Shown: positions 8,024 to 16,671, numbered from the stretch's first letter. The stretch: DNA of 64,000 nucleotides from Rhizobiales bacterium YIM 77505 (GCA_000745135.1 JQNH01000001.1:2728001-2792000); one strand, 5' to 3'. Notes: a model not told the origin generated them from the sequence alone. Program-made: numbers and translations.

Positions 8024-8224
8024 TCAGGACCGAAAGAACGCGCTTGCAGCCGCGAGCGAGGCCTCTTTCTGGCGCCGCGCCGCCTCCAAGCGGTCGATCT
8101 CACGCTTGAGAAGTTCGATACGCTCCTCCAGTTCGGCAACGGACAGGGCTGACAGATCTTGGCCAAGCTCATGCGCCAAGGGAGCCGGCCGCGGCTTGTC
8201 GTCGCCTAAAGGATCAAACGCCAT
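8024..8224 (-). CDS. DUF1192 small coiled-coil protein
   Basis: A 66-residue protein of the alphaproteobacterial DUF1192 family. The middle, LSVAELEERIELLKREIDRLEAARRQKEAS (given here as a pattern, residues about 24-55), is a leucine-heptad coiled coil. The start ATG at 8224 is preceded by AGGAGGG, a strong ribosome site. Function is unknown. It lies between rcdA and the divergent trcR, a neighbourhood that suggests a link to the cell cycle, but this is inference. The terminator at 7789-7815 lies about 200 bp downstream and probably belongs to the predicted RNA rather than to this gene. Confidence 0.82.
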   Translation of the reverse strand: MAFDPLGDDKPRPAPLAHELGQDLSALSVAELEERIELLKREIDRLEAARRQKEASLAAASAFFRS

Positions 8225-8327
8225 GGGTTGCGCCCTCCTGGACACGGGCGCGCAACGTTAAACCGCTCTCGAGGGGCTGCCAATGATTGCCAGGCCGAGG
8301 ACGGACCTCTATATTCGACGCGTTTCC

Positions 8328-8372
8328 CTCACAATGTGAGTTGGCAGCTCCGGCTCCCGGCCGGGCCGGAGC
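8328..8372 (+). promoter_or_regulatory. trcR upstream palindrome and leader hairpin
   Basis: CTCACA-A-TGTGAG (8328-8340) is a perfect 6-bp-arm palindrome with a 1-base centre, the form of an operator. Just after it, GCTCCGGC (8347-8354) and GCCGGAGC (8365-8372) form an 8-bp hairpin 55 nt before the trcR start. The protein that might bind the palindrome is not known. Confidence 0.4.
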
Positions 8373-8427
8373 ACGAGAGAGTTCGTCCGCGCGGGCCTGC
8401 GCGGTTCACAGTTCAAGGAGGTTGCCC

Positions 8428-9132
8428 GTGCAACAGGCGCCGCTCATGCCGAAGGCCACCGCCGTGTGGCTTGTCGAGAACACGTCGTTGTCGTTCGAGC
8501 AGATCGCCGACTTCTGCAAGCTCCACCCGCTCGAGGTGAAGGGCATTGCCGATGGCGAGGTTGCCGCCGGCATCAAGGGCTTTGATCCGATCACCAGCGG
8601 GCAACTCACCCGTGAGGAGCTGGAGAGGGGCGAACGCGACCCCAACTATCGGCTGAAGCTCGCGGATCCAAAGGTCAAGCTGCCGGAGGTGAAGCGCACC
8701 AAGAAGGGACCGCGCTACACGCCCGTCTCGCGCCGGCAGGACCGCCCCAACGCCATCCTTTGGCTCTTGCGCAACCATCCGGAGCTCAAGGACGCGCAGA
8801 TCATACGCCTGGTCGGCACGACCAAGAACACCATCCAGCAGGTCCGCGAGCGCACCCATTGGAACTCGGCCGCACTGACCCCGATGGATCCCGTCACACT
8901 GGGGCTGTGCTCACAAATGGATCTCGACTTCGAAGTCCAGCGGGCAGCCAAGGAGCGGCCGCAGATCCCGGTGGAAAGCGGTCAGACCCTGCTGCCGGCG
9001 GAGGTTTCGACGGCCCCCGAACCCGAGCCCTTCGCCGTCAGCGCCGCACGCAAGCCCGCCCAGGAGGATGCGCTCGACCCCGACTCCGTCTTCGCCAAGC
9101 TCAAGCATCTCAAGCGGACCGAGGAAGAGTAG
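8428..9132 (+). CDS. trcR: Cell cycle transcriptional regulator TrcR (DUF1013)
   Basis: A 234-residue protein of the DUF1013 family, annotated in alphaproteobacteria as the cell-cycle regulator TrcR. The conserved N-terminal half includes PKATAVWLVENTSLSFEQIA, RQDRPNAILWLLRNHPELKD and IRLVGTTKNTIQQVRERTHW, which look like two helix-turn-helix units. The C-terminal 60 residues are Pro/Glu-rich and variable. I prefer the GTG at 8428 because AAGGAGG ends 6 nt before it; the ATG at 8446 has no comparable site. It is transcribed away from DUF1192 and rcdA. Confidence 0.87.
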   Translation: MQQAPLMPKATAVWLVENTSLSFEQIADFCKLHPLEVKGIADGEVAAGIKGFDPITSGQLTREELERGERDPNYRLKLADPKVKLPEVKRTKKGPRYTPVSRRQDRPNAILWLLRNHPELKDAQIIRLVGTTKNTIQQVRERTHWNSAALTPMDPVTLGLCSQMDLDFEVQRAAKERPQIPVESGQTLLPAEVSTAPEPEPFAVSAARKPAQEDALDPDSVFAKLKHLKRTEEE

Positions 9133-9155
9133 CGCGCAGTCTGACGCAGCCCTGA

Positions 9156-9177
9156 TGGGTCCGGAGGACCGGACCCA
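9156..9177. terminator. Hairpin between convergent trcR and prpE
   Basis: TGGGTCCGG (9156-9164) and CCGGACCCA (9169-9177) form a 9-bp stem with a 4-nt loop, 24 nt after the trcR stop. A second inverted repeat, GATCTCGTC (9242-9250) and GACGAGATC (9261-9269), lies nearer to prpE. Neither has a T-run. Together they probably separate the two convergent transcripts. Confidence 0.5.
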
Positions 9178-9314
9178 CTCGGGTCACCCGCACCGGACAG
9201 CATCGGCCCGAGCGGCTCTCGGTTCACGGGGCGTCTTGACGGATCTCGTCAACACGCCTGGACGAGATCGGCTCCAAGAGCCTGAGCATGCCGTGATCCG
9301 AAAGGCCGCCTGCC

Positions 9315-11240
9315 CTAAATGCGCGCCGCAACTCCCTTCTCTTTCAGCGCCGTCGCGATCTCGTCCAGGATGGCCGGATCGTCGATCGTGGCCGGCATGG
9401 TCCAAGGGTCGCCGTCGGCGATCTTCTTCATGGTCCCGCGCAGGATCTTGCCGGAGCGCGTCTTCGGCAGCCGCCCGACGGTGATGGCGAGCTTGAAGGC
9501 CGCCACCGGCCCGATCTTTTCGCGCACGAGCGCGATGAGCTCACCCTCCACCACGTTCGGCGGCGTGGAGACGCCCGACTTCAGGACCACGAAGCCGCAG
9601 GGCACCTCGCCTTTGAGCTCGTCCTTGATGCCGATGACCGCGCATTCGGCGACGGAGGGGTGGGAGGCCAGCACCTCCTCCATGCCGCCGGTGGAGAGGC
9701 GATGGCCGGCGACGTTGATGATGTCGTCGGTCCGGCCCATCACATAGACATAGCCGTCCTCGTCAAGGAAGCCGGCATCCGATGTGTTGTAGTAGCCCGG
9801 GAAAGTCGCGAGGTAGCTTTCGCGGAAGCGATCGTCGGCGTTCCAGAGGGTCGGCAGGCAACCAGGCGGCAGCGGCAGCTTGACCGCGATGGTCCCCATG
9901 GTGTTCGCCGCGACGGGCTTCGCCCCCTCGTCGAGGATCTGAAGGTCGTATCCGGGCATCGGCACGGTCGGTGAACCGTATTTGACCGGCAGGGCGCCGA
10001 GGCCGACGGGATTGCCGGCGATGGCCCAGCCCGTCTCGGTCTGCCACCAGTGGTCGATCACCGGCACGCCAAGCTTGTCTTCGGCCCAGCGCACCGTGTC
10101 GGGATCGGCCCGCTCGCCGGCAAGGAACAGGGTGCGGAACTTGGACAGATCGTAGTTCCGCATCAGCCGGCCGTCCGGGTCCTCCTTCTTGATCGCCCGG
10201 AAGGCCGTCGGCGCGGTGAACAGCGCCACAGCCCCATGCTCCGAGATCACTCGCCAGAAGGCGCCGGCATCGGGCGTGCCGACGGGCTTGCCCTCGTAGA
10301 GCACGGAGGTGCAGCCGTGCAGCAGCGGGCCGTAGACGATGTAGGAATGTCCGACGACCCAGCCGACGTCGGAAGCACACCAGTAGACCTCGCCCGACTC
10401 GACGCCATAGAGCCCCTTCATCGACCATTTGAGCGCGACGAGGTAGCCGCCCGTGTCTCGCACCACCCCCTTCGGCCTTCCTGTGGTGCCGGAGGTGTAG
10501 AGGATGTAAAGCGGGTCCGTGGCGGCGACGGGAACGCAGTCGGCGCGCTTGCCGGCGCTCTTTGCCGCCGCGACCGTGATCGCCCAATCCCGATCGCGAC
10601 CCGGCCTCAAATCCGCCTCCGCCTGGGGCCGCTGCAGAATGAGGCAGGCCTGCGGCTTGTGCAGGGCAAGCGCGATCGCCTCGTCGAGCAGCGGCTTGTA
10701 GGCGACGACGCGGCTGACCTCGATGCCGCAGGAGGCGGAGAGGATCACCTTGGGGGCGCAGTCGTCGATGCGGGTGGCAAGCTCCTTTGCCGCAAAGCCC
10801 CCGAATACGACCGAATGGATCGCTCCGATGCGGGCGCAGGCCAGCATGGCGATCACGGCCTCGGGGATCATCGGCATGTAGATGACGACGCGATCCCCCT
10901 TGCCGACGCCAAGCTCCCGCAGCACGGCGGCGAGCGTGGCGGTCTCCTCCTGAAGCTCAGCGTAGGTGATGGCGCGCTTCGATCCGGTGACCGGGCTGTC
11001 GTAGAGGATGGCCGCCTGGTCGGCGCGGCCCCGCTCCACATGCCGGTCGACGGCGTTGAAGCAGGCGTTGCACTGCGCGCCGACGAACCATCGCCCATAG
11101 ATGCCCGCCTCCGGGTCGAACACCTTGTCGGCGGGCCGCTCCCAATCGATCTCCCGGGCGGCCTTTGCCCAGAACCCTTGCGGATCGGCCTTCCAGCCCT
11201 CGTAGACCTCGCGATAGCGGCTCTTTGCGGGCGCGTTCAT
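9315..11240 (-). CDS. prpE: Propionyl-CoA synthetase
   Basis: A 641-residue acyl-CoA synthetase of the ACS/PrpE branch. It activates propionate, via propionyl-AMP, to propionyl-CoA in the cytoplasm. The AMP-binding motif YTSGTTGRPKGV is near residue 250, the adenine-binding segment WWQTETGW near 400, and TSDAGFLDEDGYVYVMGRTDD near 500. The catalytic lysine is in KTRSGKILRG near the C-terminus. SDVGWVVGHSYIVYGPL and KGLYGV match PrpE better than acetyl-CoA synthetase. The ATG at 11240 starts the conserved sequence. No prp methylcitrate genes flank it. Confidence 0.9.
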   Translation of the reverse strand: MNAPAKSRYREVYEGWKADPQGFWAKAAREIDWERPADKVFDPEAGIYGRWFVGAQCNACFNAVDRHVERGRADQAAILYDSPVTGSKRAITYAELQEETATLAAVLRELGVGKGDRVVIYMPMIPEAVIAMLACARIGAIHSVVFGGFAAKELATRIDDCAPKVILSASCGIEVSRVVAYKPLLDEAIALALHKPQACLILQRPQAEADLRPGRDRDWAITVAAAKSAGKRADCVPVAATDPLYILYTSGTTGRPKGVVRDTGGYLVALKWSMKGLYGVESGEVYWCASDVGWVVGHSYIVYGPLLHGCTSVLYEGKPVGTPDAGAFWRVISEHGAVALFTAPTAFRAIKKEDPDGRLMRNYDLSKFRTLFLAGERADPDTVRWAEDKLGVPVIDHWWQTETGWAIAGNPVGLGALPVKYGSPTVPMPGYDLQILDEGAKPVAANTMGTIAVKLPLPPGCLPTLWNADDRFRESYLATFPGYYNTSDAGFLDEDGYVYVMGRTDDIINVAGHRLSTGGMEEVLASHPSVAECAVIGIKDELKGEVPCGFVVLKSGVSTPPNVVEGELIALVREKIGPVAAFKLAITVGRLPKTRSGKILRGTMKKIADGDPWTMPATIDDPAILDEIATALKEKGVAARI

Positions 11241-11389
11241 GTCCAGTCCCCCGTCCGAATGGCTGCGCCGGCCATCGTGCCCGCCACAGCCCATGGCCTC
11301 TCCTTTGCAATTCCTGTCTCTTCTACCACCTTCCGCGGCCAGGAGCGCCTAGCCTTTAGAATTGCGCCGGCGGCCGGTAAGAACGGAAG

Positions 11390-11923
11390 ATGACCCTCGC
11401 GGCGCAACGCTCCATACTCCTCCTGGTCGACCTGCAAGGGCGGCTGATCCCCGCCATTGCGGAGGCTGAGACCCTGCTCGCCAACGTCCGCCGCCTCGGC
11501 GAGGCAGCGCGGCTTCTCGATGTTCCGGTCCTCGCCACCGAACAGAATCCGCAAGGGCTCGGCAGTACCATCGCCGATCTCGCCGCCCTCCCGGCCCGGA
11601 CCTTCTCCAAGCGGTTCTTCGACGCGACGCGCGAGGCGAGCGTTGCCGCCGCGCTGCCGCCGGAGCGGCCGACGGTCGTCGTCGCCGGCTGCGAGGCGCA
11701 TGTCTGCGTCTTGCAGACGACCCTCGGTCTCCTCCGCCTCGGCCGCCGGGTGGTCCTCGTCGCCGACGCGGTCGGCTCGCGGATTCTCGCGAACCTTAAT
11801 GCGGCGCTCGCCCGCGCCAAGGCGCACGGGGCCGAGATCGTCACCACCGAGATGGTGATCTTCGAATGGCTCGAAACGAGCGACCACCCACGCTTCCGGG
11901 AGGTGCTGAGGCTGGTGAAGTGA
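11390..11923 (+). CDS. Isochorismatase-family cysteine hydrolase
   Basis: A 177-residue protein with the family's catalytic triad: Asp in LLLVDLQG (about 14), Lys in FSKRFFDA (about 80) and Cys in AGCEAHVCVLQT (about 105-115, with the preceding cis-peptide region). It resembles YcaC-type hydrolases of unknown substrate rather than nicotinamidase, which carries an extra metal site not seen here. It sits in its own unit between the divergent prpE and the phosphodiesterase gene. Confidence 0.85.
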   Translation: MTLAAQRSILLLVDLQGRLIPAIAEAETLLANVRRLGEAARLLDVPVLATEQNPQGLGSTIADLAALPARTFSKRFFDATREASVAAALPPERPTVVVAGCEAHVCVLQTTLGLLRLGRRVVLVADAVGSRILANLNAALARAKAHGAEIVTTEMVIFEWLETSDHPRFREVLRLVK

Positions 11924-11995
11924 CGGCACGCCCCTGGACTCTTGAGATGCATCGGGGAAAGCTCTGCGAAAACAAGGCTTCCGAGGGGGTCCATC

Positions 11996-12991
11996 GTGCA
12001 CCTGAAGAGGAGGGGCTGGGGTCGCGCAGCCCTCGGGGCGGCCTGCGCCGTCCTGTTCGCGGCAAGCGCCCACGCGTTCGACCTCCAGGGTCACCGAGGG
12101 GCGCGGGGGCTTGCGCCCGAGAACACGCTCGAGGCGGTTGCCAAGGCCCTCGAGATCGGGGTGTCGACCCTGGAGCTCGACCTCGGCATGAGCAAGGACG
12201 GCGTGCTCGTCGTCCATCACGACGCGCGCCTCAACCCCGATCTCACGCGCACGCCCGAAGGCGAGTTCCTGATCGAGGTCGGCCCGCCCCTGCGCACGCT
12301 CACGGTTGCCGAGCTCAAGCGCTACGATGTGGGACGCATCAAGCCGGGCAGCCGCTATGCGAAGACCTTCCCGACGCAGGAAGCGAGGGACGGCGCCCGC
12401 ATTCCGACGCTCGAGGAGGTGTTCGCCCTCGTGGCGCGCACCGGCGCCTCGCATGTGCGCTTCAATCTCGAGACCAAGCTCGCGCCGGGCAGCCAGGATG
12501 CGCCACAGCCCGACGTCTTCGCCCACGCCGTGGCCGAGGCGGTGCGCAAGGCGGAGCTCGTCGAGCGCGTCATGGTGCAATCCTTCGACTGGCGTTCGCT
12601 CTTGATCCTCGGAACCGTCGAGCCACGCATCCGCCGCGCGTGCCTGACGAGCGAGGGCCGGTTCGACACCATGCAGCGGGCCGTCTCAGGCCCTTCGCCC
12701 TGGACGGCGGGCCTCGACATCGATGACTACGGCGGCTCGGTTCCGCGGCTTGTGCGGGCCGCGAACTGCCAGGTCTGGTCGCCCGCCTTCCGCGACCTCA
12801 CTCCCGAGCGCATCCGAGAGGCCAAGGACCATGGGCTCGCCGTCATTCCCTGGACCGTCAACGCGCCCGAGGACATGGCGATGCTGATCGATCTTGGCGT
12901 CGACGGCCTCATCACCGATTACCCCGACCGCCTGCGGAAGGTGATGGCCGCCAAGGGCCTGCCCCTGCCGCCGGCGGCCTTGGCCCGATGA
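11996..12991 (+). CDS. Secreted glycerophosphodiester phosphodiesterase
   Basis: A 331-residue GDPD-family enzyme that splits glycerophosphodiesters into glycerol-3-phosphate and an alcohol. The active-site motifs HRGARGLAPENTLEA (about 25-39) and ELDLGMSKDGVLVVHHD (about 55-71) are intact, and the late VIPWTVN (residues about 283-289) is typical. The GTG at 11996 gives a proper signal peptide (HLKRRGWGRAALGAACAVLF, then AASAHA) and has a GAGGGGG ribosome site; the upstream ATG at 11942 would destroy it. The enzyme should act in the periplasm on degraded phospholipid headgroups. It has no glpT or ugp transporter beside it. Confidence 0.9.
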   Translation: MHLKRRGWGRAALGAACAVLFAASAHAFDLQGHRGARGLAPENTLEAVAKALEIGVSTLELDLGMSKDGVLVVHHDARLNPDLTRTPEGEFLIEVGPPLRTLTVAELKRYDVGRIKPGSRYAKTFPTQEARDGARIPTLEEVFALVARTGASHVRFNLETKLAPGSQDAPQPDVFAHAVAEAVRKAELVERVMVQSFDWRSLLILGTVEPRIRRACLTSEGRFDTMQRAVSGPSPWTAGLDIDDYGGSVPRLVRAANCQVWSPAFRDLTPERIREAKDHGLAVIPWTVNAPEDMAMLIDLGVDGLITDYPDRLRKVMAAKGLPLPPAALAR

Positions 12992-13055
12992 CATGCATCT
13001 CTTGAAGCCAACGCGATCTTTGCCCAAATTGAGCGCAGCGGTAGGATGGAACGTT

Positions 13056-13289
13056 ATGACCGAGCGCGTGCAATTTGCTGGAACCGTGGTGCGCGTCGAG
13101 CGTGACGGTTTTGGCGTGGTGGAGTTCGACCAGGCGATTGGTGCGAATACTCACGGGATCTTTTCGGTTGCGACCAGCGAGCCAGGGCTCCCCTTCGCGC
13201 AGCTGAAGCGTGGCATCCATGTGACTGGCACAGCGGAGGTCGACGACCGTGAACTCGCCGCGGTCAAGACGATCAAGATCGAGAACTAG
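13056..13289 (+). CDS. Conserved small protein of unknown function, OB-fold-like
   Basis: A 77-residue protein starting at the ATG at 13056, with AGGATGG upstream. VQFAGTVVRVERDGFGVVEFD followed by short beta strands suggests a small OB or S1-like barrel, as seen in similar short rhizobial proteins, but I cannot name a family. The stop TAG at 13287-13289 lies inside the target duplication of an IS481 element, which begins one base later; the gene is intact. Before the insertion it lay 43 bp upstream of the permuted-papain gene, so the two may have been cotranscribed. Confidence 0.65.
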   Translation: MTERVQFAGTVVRVERDGFGVVEFDQAIGANTHGIFSVATSEPGLPFAQLKRGIHVTGTAEVDDRELAAVKTIKIEN

Positions 13290-13290
13290 G
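13285..13290. repeat. Left target-site duplication of IS481 element (ACTAGG)
   Basis: ACTAGG occurs here and again at 14310-14315, flanking the element. It fits the NCTAGN target preference described for IS481. Confidence 0.92.
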
Positions 13291-14224
13291 TGTCGAATCC
13301 AAGCACGTTGTTCAGGCGGCTGAGGGGTGGTTTTCCGCCGAGGGCTGAGTGGGGTCGGGTGGAGTTGTAGGCGGTGATCCAGGGCTGCATGGCGTGGGCT
13401 CGCTCGGCAGAGGTCTGGTAGGTTCGGGCGTAGGCCCACTCGCGGAGGCTGGTCTGGATGAAGCGTTCGGCTTTTCCGTTGGTCCTGGGCGTGTAGGGCT
13501 TGGTGCGGATATGGCGCAGGCCTGCCTCGGCCAGGCGGTTGCGGAAGGCGAAGCTTTTGTAGGCCGAGCCGTTGTCGGTCATGACGCGCTCGACGCGGAC
13601 GCCGTGGGCTGCGAAGAAGGCGAGCGCCCGGGACAGGAAGGCCACGGCGTCCTCCTTGCGCTCGCTCGGCAGCACCTCGGTGTAGGCGAGGCGCGAGGCG
13701 TCATCCACGGCGACGTGCAGGTGCTCCCACCCTGTGCCGGCGACCCGATCGCGTCGGTTGCCGGTGACGCGATGGCTTGGCCTGGCGATGCGTCCAAGCT
13801 TCTTGGTGTCGAGATGGATGAGTTCGCCGGGCCGCTCCCGCTCGTAACGCACAACCGGGGGCTTGGGCTCAATGGCCGCGCGGCGCCCGAGCCCGAGGCG
13901 GCGCAGCACGGCGCCGACCGTGGAGCGCGGCTGGCCGAGCTGGCGGGCGATCGCCGGGCCGGAGAGGCGCTGGCGGCGCAGCCGCTCGATGGCGGCGAGG
14001 GTCTCGGGCGACAGGCGACGACGCGGCCGGGCCGGCGCCGAGCTCCTGTCGTGAAGCATCCGCTCGCCGCCGGCCCGAAAGCGCGCCAGCCATTTGTAGG
14101 CAGTTCGCTCCGAGACGCCGGCGGCGCCAGCCGCATCCCTCACGCGCCAGCCCTCCTGGCGGATGCGCGACACGAGAAGGGCTCGACCATGGACCGTCAT
14201 GCGGGCATGCTGGTGAACGTTCAT
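13286..14224 (-). CDS. IS481-family transposase, stop codon supplied by target site
   Basis: The 312-residue transposase starts at the ATG at 14224 and has an N-terminal helix-turn-helix (VRDAAGAAGVSERTAYKWL), a second HTH, and an rve/DDE core. The catalytic acids are D in HLDTKKLG, D in MTDNGSAYKS and E in NGKAERFIQTSLREW. All three are present and the frame is unbroken, so it is probably active. The frame runs through the left end of the element; its stop TAG (13288-13286) is made by the CTAG of the target duplication. Confidence 0.93.
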   Translation of the reverse strand: MNVHQHARMTVHGRALLVSRIRQEGWRVRDAAGAAGVSERTAYKWLARFRAGGERMLHDRSSAPARPRRRLSPETLAAIERLRRQRLSGPAIARQLGQPRSTVGAVLRRLGLGRRAAIEPKPPVVRYERERPGELIHLDTKKLGRIARPSHRVTGNRRDRVAGTGWEHLHVAVDDASRLAYTEVLPSERKEDAVAFLSRALAFFAAHGVRVERVMTDNGSAYKSFAFRNRLAEAGLRHIRTKPYTPRTNGKAERFIQTSLREWAYARTYQTSAERAHAMQPWITAYNSTRPHSALGGKPPLSRLNNVLGFDT

Positions 14225-14309
14225 CCGGGTGCTCCGGTCGGGGTTGGTTGGCTTCGCAACCCCAGCCTCACACCTCAGCCCCGGATGAACAACCTTCATA
14301 GCTTCGACA
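13291..14309 (-). mobile_element. Complete IS481-family insertion sequence, 1019 bp
   Basis: The ends are related inverted repeats. The left end starts TGTCGAATCC and continues with TTGTTCA and GCTGAGG. The right end, read inward, starts TGTCGAAGCT and has TTGTTCA and GGGCTGAGG at matching places. A 6-bp duplication, ACTAGG, flanks it exactly. It separates two small genes without breaking either. Confidence 0.93.
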
Positions 14310-14315
14310 ACTAGG
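14310..14315. repeat. Right target-site duplication of IS481 element (ACTAGG)
   Basis: This is the second copy of the 6-bp target, identical to 13285-13290. Confidence 0.92.
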
Positions 14316-14332
14316 CGAGCCCCGGGACGAGT

Positions 14333-14980
14333 TTGCCGCAGGCGGTGATCGATCCTGGTCAGGTCGGCGCGCCGACGGGCGAAATCTCGATTGCCGTCTT
14401 GCCGGAGCCGGTACGCGCGTTCGGCTACGTGCCTAACTTCTCTGCTTGTCTTCCCGGAGATCTTATCCTTTTCCGGAGCGTCGCGCCCAACGTCACGGAG
14501 CGGGCGATTTGCTCGTTTCAGCGGCAGGCTGGCTTTTCAGAGGAGGACTGTCGATGGACGCATGCGGCAGTCTTCCTCTACGGCGATCTGCTCGTCGAGG
14601 CGGTGCCTTGGCGCGGCGTCGTCCAGCGCAGCCTCTACCAGGACGTGCCCCATAGGATCTTGCGCGTGAGACGCCGACCCCTGATCGATGAAATCGACCG
14701 CTACAAGATCGCGTTGCGGGCGCTCAGCATGTTGGGTTCGCGCTATAGCCATGCCGGCGCCCTTTCCGTCGCGCGGCGCCTATGGCGCGGGCTCTGGAAC
14801 CAAGAGCCTTTCGATTCCACCGACCTCGTCATATGCAGCAAGGTCTTCCATGATGCGCATGCGGAGATCACCCGCGCCTTCCTGACAGGCTGCCCAATGG
14901 ACGCACCGATCACGCCTGCGCATCTCAGCGCGACCCCGGATCTTGCCGATGTGCCCGTCGGCTGGCTTAAGCTGAAGTGA
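14333..14980 (+). CDS. Permuted papain-fold (YiiX/LRAT-like) putative cysteine amidase or peptidase
   Basis: The 215-residue frame has the marks of circularly permuted NlpC/P60 proteins. These are PGDLILFRS (41-49), the histidine in [10 protein letters not shown] (His77), an acidic residue in LVEAVPW, and a late cysteine in [11 protein letters not shown] (Cys168), where His precedes Cys. Such enzymes cut amide or ester bonds in cell-wall peptides or lipids. There is no clear signal peptide. The start is uncertain: TTG at 14333 and GTG at 14345 are both weak, and an in-frame stop lies at 14312 in the IS target site. Confidence 0.6.
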   Translation: MPQAVIDPGQVGAPTGEISIAVLPEPVRAFGYVPNFSACLPGDLILFRSVAPNVTERAICSFQRQAGFSEEDCRWTHAAVFLYGDLLVEAVPWRGVVQRSLYQDVPHRILRVRRRPLIDEIDRYKIALRALSMLGSRYSHAGALSVARRLWRGLWNQEPFDSTDLVICSKVFHDAHAEITRAFLTGCPMDAPITPAHLSATPDLADVPVGWLKLK

Positions 14981-14998
14981 GAATAGCCCGAACCCGCC

Positions 14999-16621
14999 AT
15001 GACCCCCTACGACCGCGACCTCGACCGCAACCCGGCGAATTTCCAGCCGCTCACCCCCCTCACCTTCCTGGAGCGCGCGGCGAGCGTCTTTCCCGAGCAC
15101 ACGGCGATCATCCACGGGCGCCTGCGGCGCAACTACCGCGACTTCTATGCCCGCGCCCGGCGGCTCGCCTCGGCGCTCGCCAAACGCGGCATCAAGCGCG
15201 GCGACACGGTGGCGGTGATGCTCGCCAACACGCCGGCGATGCTGGAATGCCACTACGGCGTGCCCATGACTGGCGCCGTCCTCAACACCCTGAACACAAG
15301 GCTCGATCCGCCGATCATCGCCTTCTCCCTCGACCACGGGGAGGCCAAGGTCCTCATCACCGACCGGGAATATTCCAAGACCATCAAGCCGGCCCTGGAA
15401 CTCGCCAAGGTCAAGCCGCTCGTGATCGACTATGACGACCCGGAGTTCACGGGCCCCGGCGAGCGGCTGGGGGCGCTCGAATACGAGGAGTTCCTCGAGG
15501 AGGGCGATCCGGGCTTCGCCTGGGCCATGCCTCACGACGAATGGGACGCCATCTCCCTCAACTACACCTCCGGCACGACCGGCGATCCTAAGGGCGTCGT
15601 CTACCACCACCGAGGCGCTTATCTCCTCGCCATCGGCAATGTCGTCACCTGCGGCATGGGCAAGCATCCGGTCTATCTGTGGACGCTGCCCATGTTCCAC
15701 TGCAACGGCTGGTGCTTCCCCTGGTCGATCTCGGTGGTGGCCGGCACCCATGTCTGCCTGCGCTATGTGCGCGCCAAGGCCATGTACGAGGCCCTGGCCG
15801 AACATGGGGTGACGCATCTGTGCGGCGCGCCGATCGTCATGTCGACGCTCCTCAACGCGCCCGCCGAGGAGAAGCGGCCGCTGCCGCACACGGTCCAGTT
15901 CTTCACCGCCGCGGCGCCGCCGCCGGAAGCGGTGCTCGCGGCCATGAAGAAGGCAGGCTTCAACGTGACCCACCTCTACGGCCTCACGGAGACATACGGC
16001 CCCGCCGTCATCAATGACTGGCATGAGGCGTGGAACGCGCTTCCCGACTCTGAACAAGCAGCCAAGAAGGCCCGCCAGGGCGTCCGTTACGTGCCCCTCG
16101 AGGCCCTCGACGTGATGAACCCCGAGACCATGACGCCGGTGCCCGCCGACGGCGAGACGCTGGGCGAGGTCATGTTCCGCGGCAACGTGGTCATGAAGGG
16201 GTATCTCAAGAACCCGTCGGCCAGCGCCAAGGCCTTCGCCGGCGGCTGGTTCCATTCCGGCGACCTCGGGGTCAAGCACCCGGACGGCTACATCCAGCTG
16301 AAAGACCGCTCCAAGGACATCATCATCTCAGGGGGAGAGAACATCTCCTCCATCGAGGTCGAGGACGCGCTCTACAAGCACCCGGCCGTGCAGGCGGCGG
16401 CGGTGGTGGCCAAGCCCGACGAGAAATGGGGCGAGACGCCTTGCGCCTTCGTGGAGCTGAAGCCCTCCGAGATGGTCTCGGCGGAAGAGCTCATCGGCTG
16501 GTGCCGCCAGAACCTTGCCGGCTACAAGGTGCCAAAGCACATCGTCTTCACCGAGCTGCCGAAGACGTCGACCGGCAAGATCCAGAAATTCAAGCTGCGG
16601 GAAATGGCGCGCGAGCTGTAA
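14999..16621 (+). CDS. Acyl-CoA synthetase (AMP-dependent fatty-acid/methylmercaptopropionate-type ligase)
   Basis: A 540-residue ANL-superfamily ligase. It has the P-loop NYTSGTTGDPKGVVYHHRGA (about 182-201), the adenine-binding YGLTETYG (about 325), and the hinge motif YIQLKDRSKDIIISGGENIS (about 430-449). The catalytic lysine is in KTSTGKIQKFKLRE near the C-terminus. MFHCNGWCFPW is typical of the medium-chain/DmdB-like acyl-CoA synthetase group, so the substrate is probably a short or medium carboxylic acid. It starts 18 bp after the previous gene. Confidence 0.88.
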   Translation: MTPYDRDLDRNPANFQPLTPLTFLERAASVFPEHTAIIHGRLRRNYRDFYARARRLASALAKRGIKRGDTVAVMLANTPAMLECHYGVPMTGAVLNTLNTRLDPPIIAFSLDHGEAKVLITDREYSKTIKPALELAKVKPLVIDYDDPEFTGPGERLGALEYEEFLEEGDPGFAWAMPHDEWDAISLNYTSGTTGDPKGVVYHHRGAYLLAIGNVVTCGMGKHPVYLWTLPMFHCNGWCFPWSISVVAGTHVCLRYVRAKAMYEALAEHGVTHLCGAPIVMSTLLNAPAEEKRPLPHTVQFFTAAAPPPEAVLAAMKKAGFNVTHLYGLTETYGPAVINDWHEAWNALPDSEQAAKKARQGVRYVPLEALDVMNPETMTPVPADGETLGEVMFRGNVVMKGYLKNPSASAKAFAGGWFHSGDLGVKHPDGYIQLKDRSKDIIISGGENISSIEVEDALYKHPAVQAAAVVAKPDEKWGETPCAFVELKPSEMVSAEELIGWCRQNLAGYKVPKHIVFTELPKTSTGKIQKFKLREMAREL

Positions 16622-16671
16622 GGTCGGGCCGCTCTTGCGCCGTGAGAAGCGTTTCGAGGGCTTCTTTCGAA

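Noticed and set aside
13349-14314. A 321-codon plus-strand frame over the IS481 element
   Set aside because: It is the complement of the transposase gene, which has intact HTH and DDE motifs.
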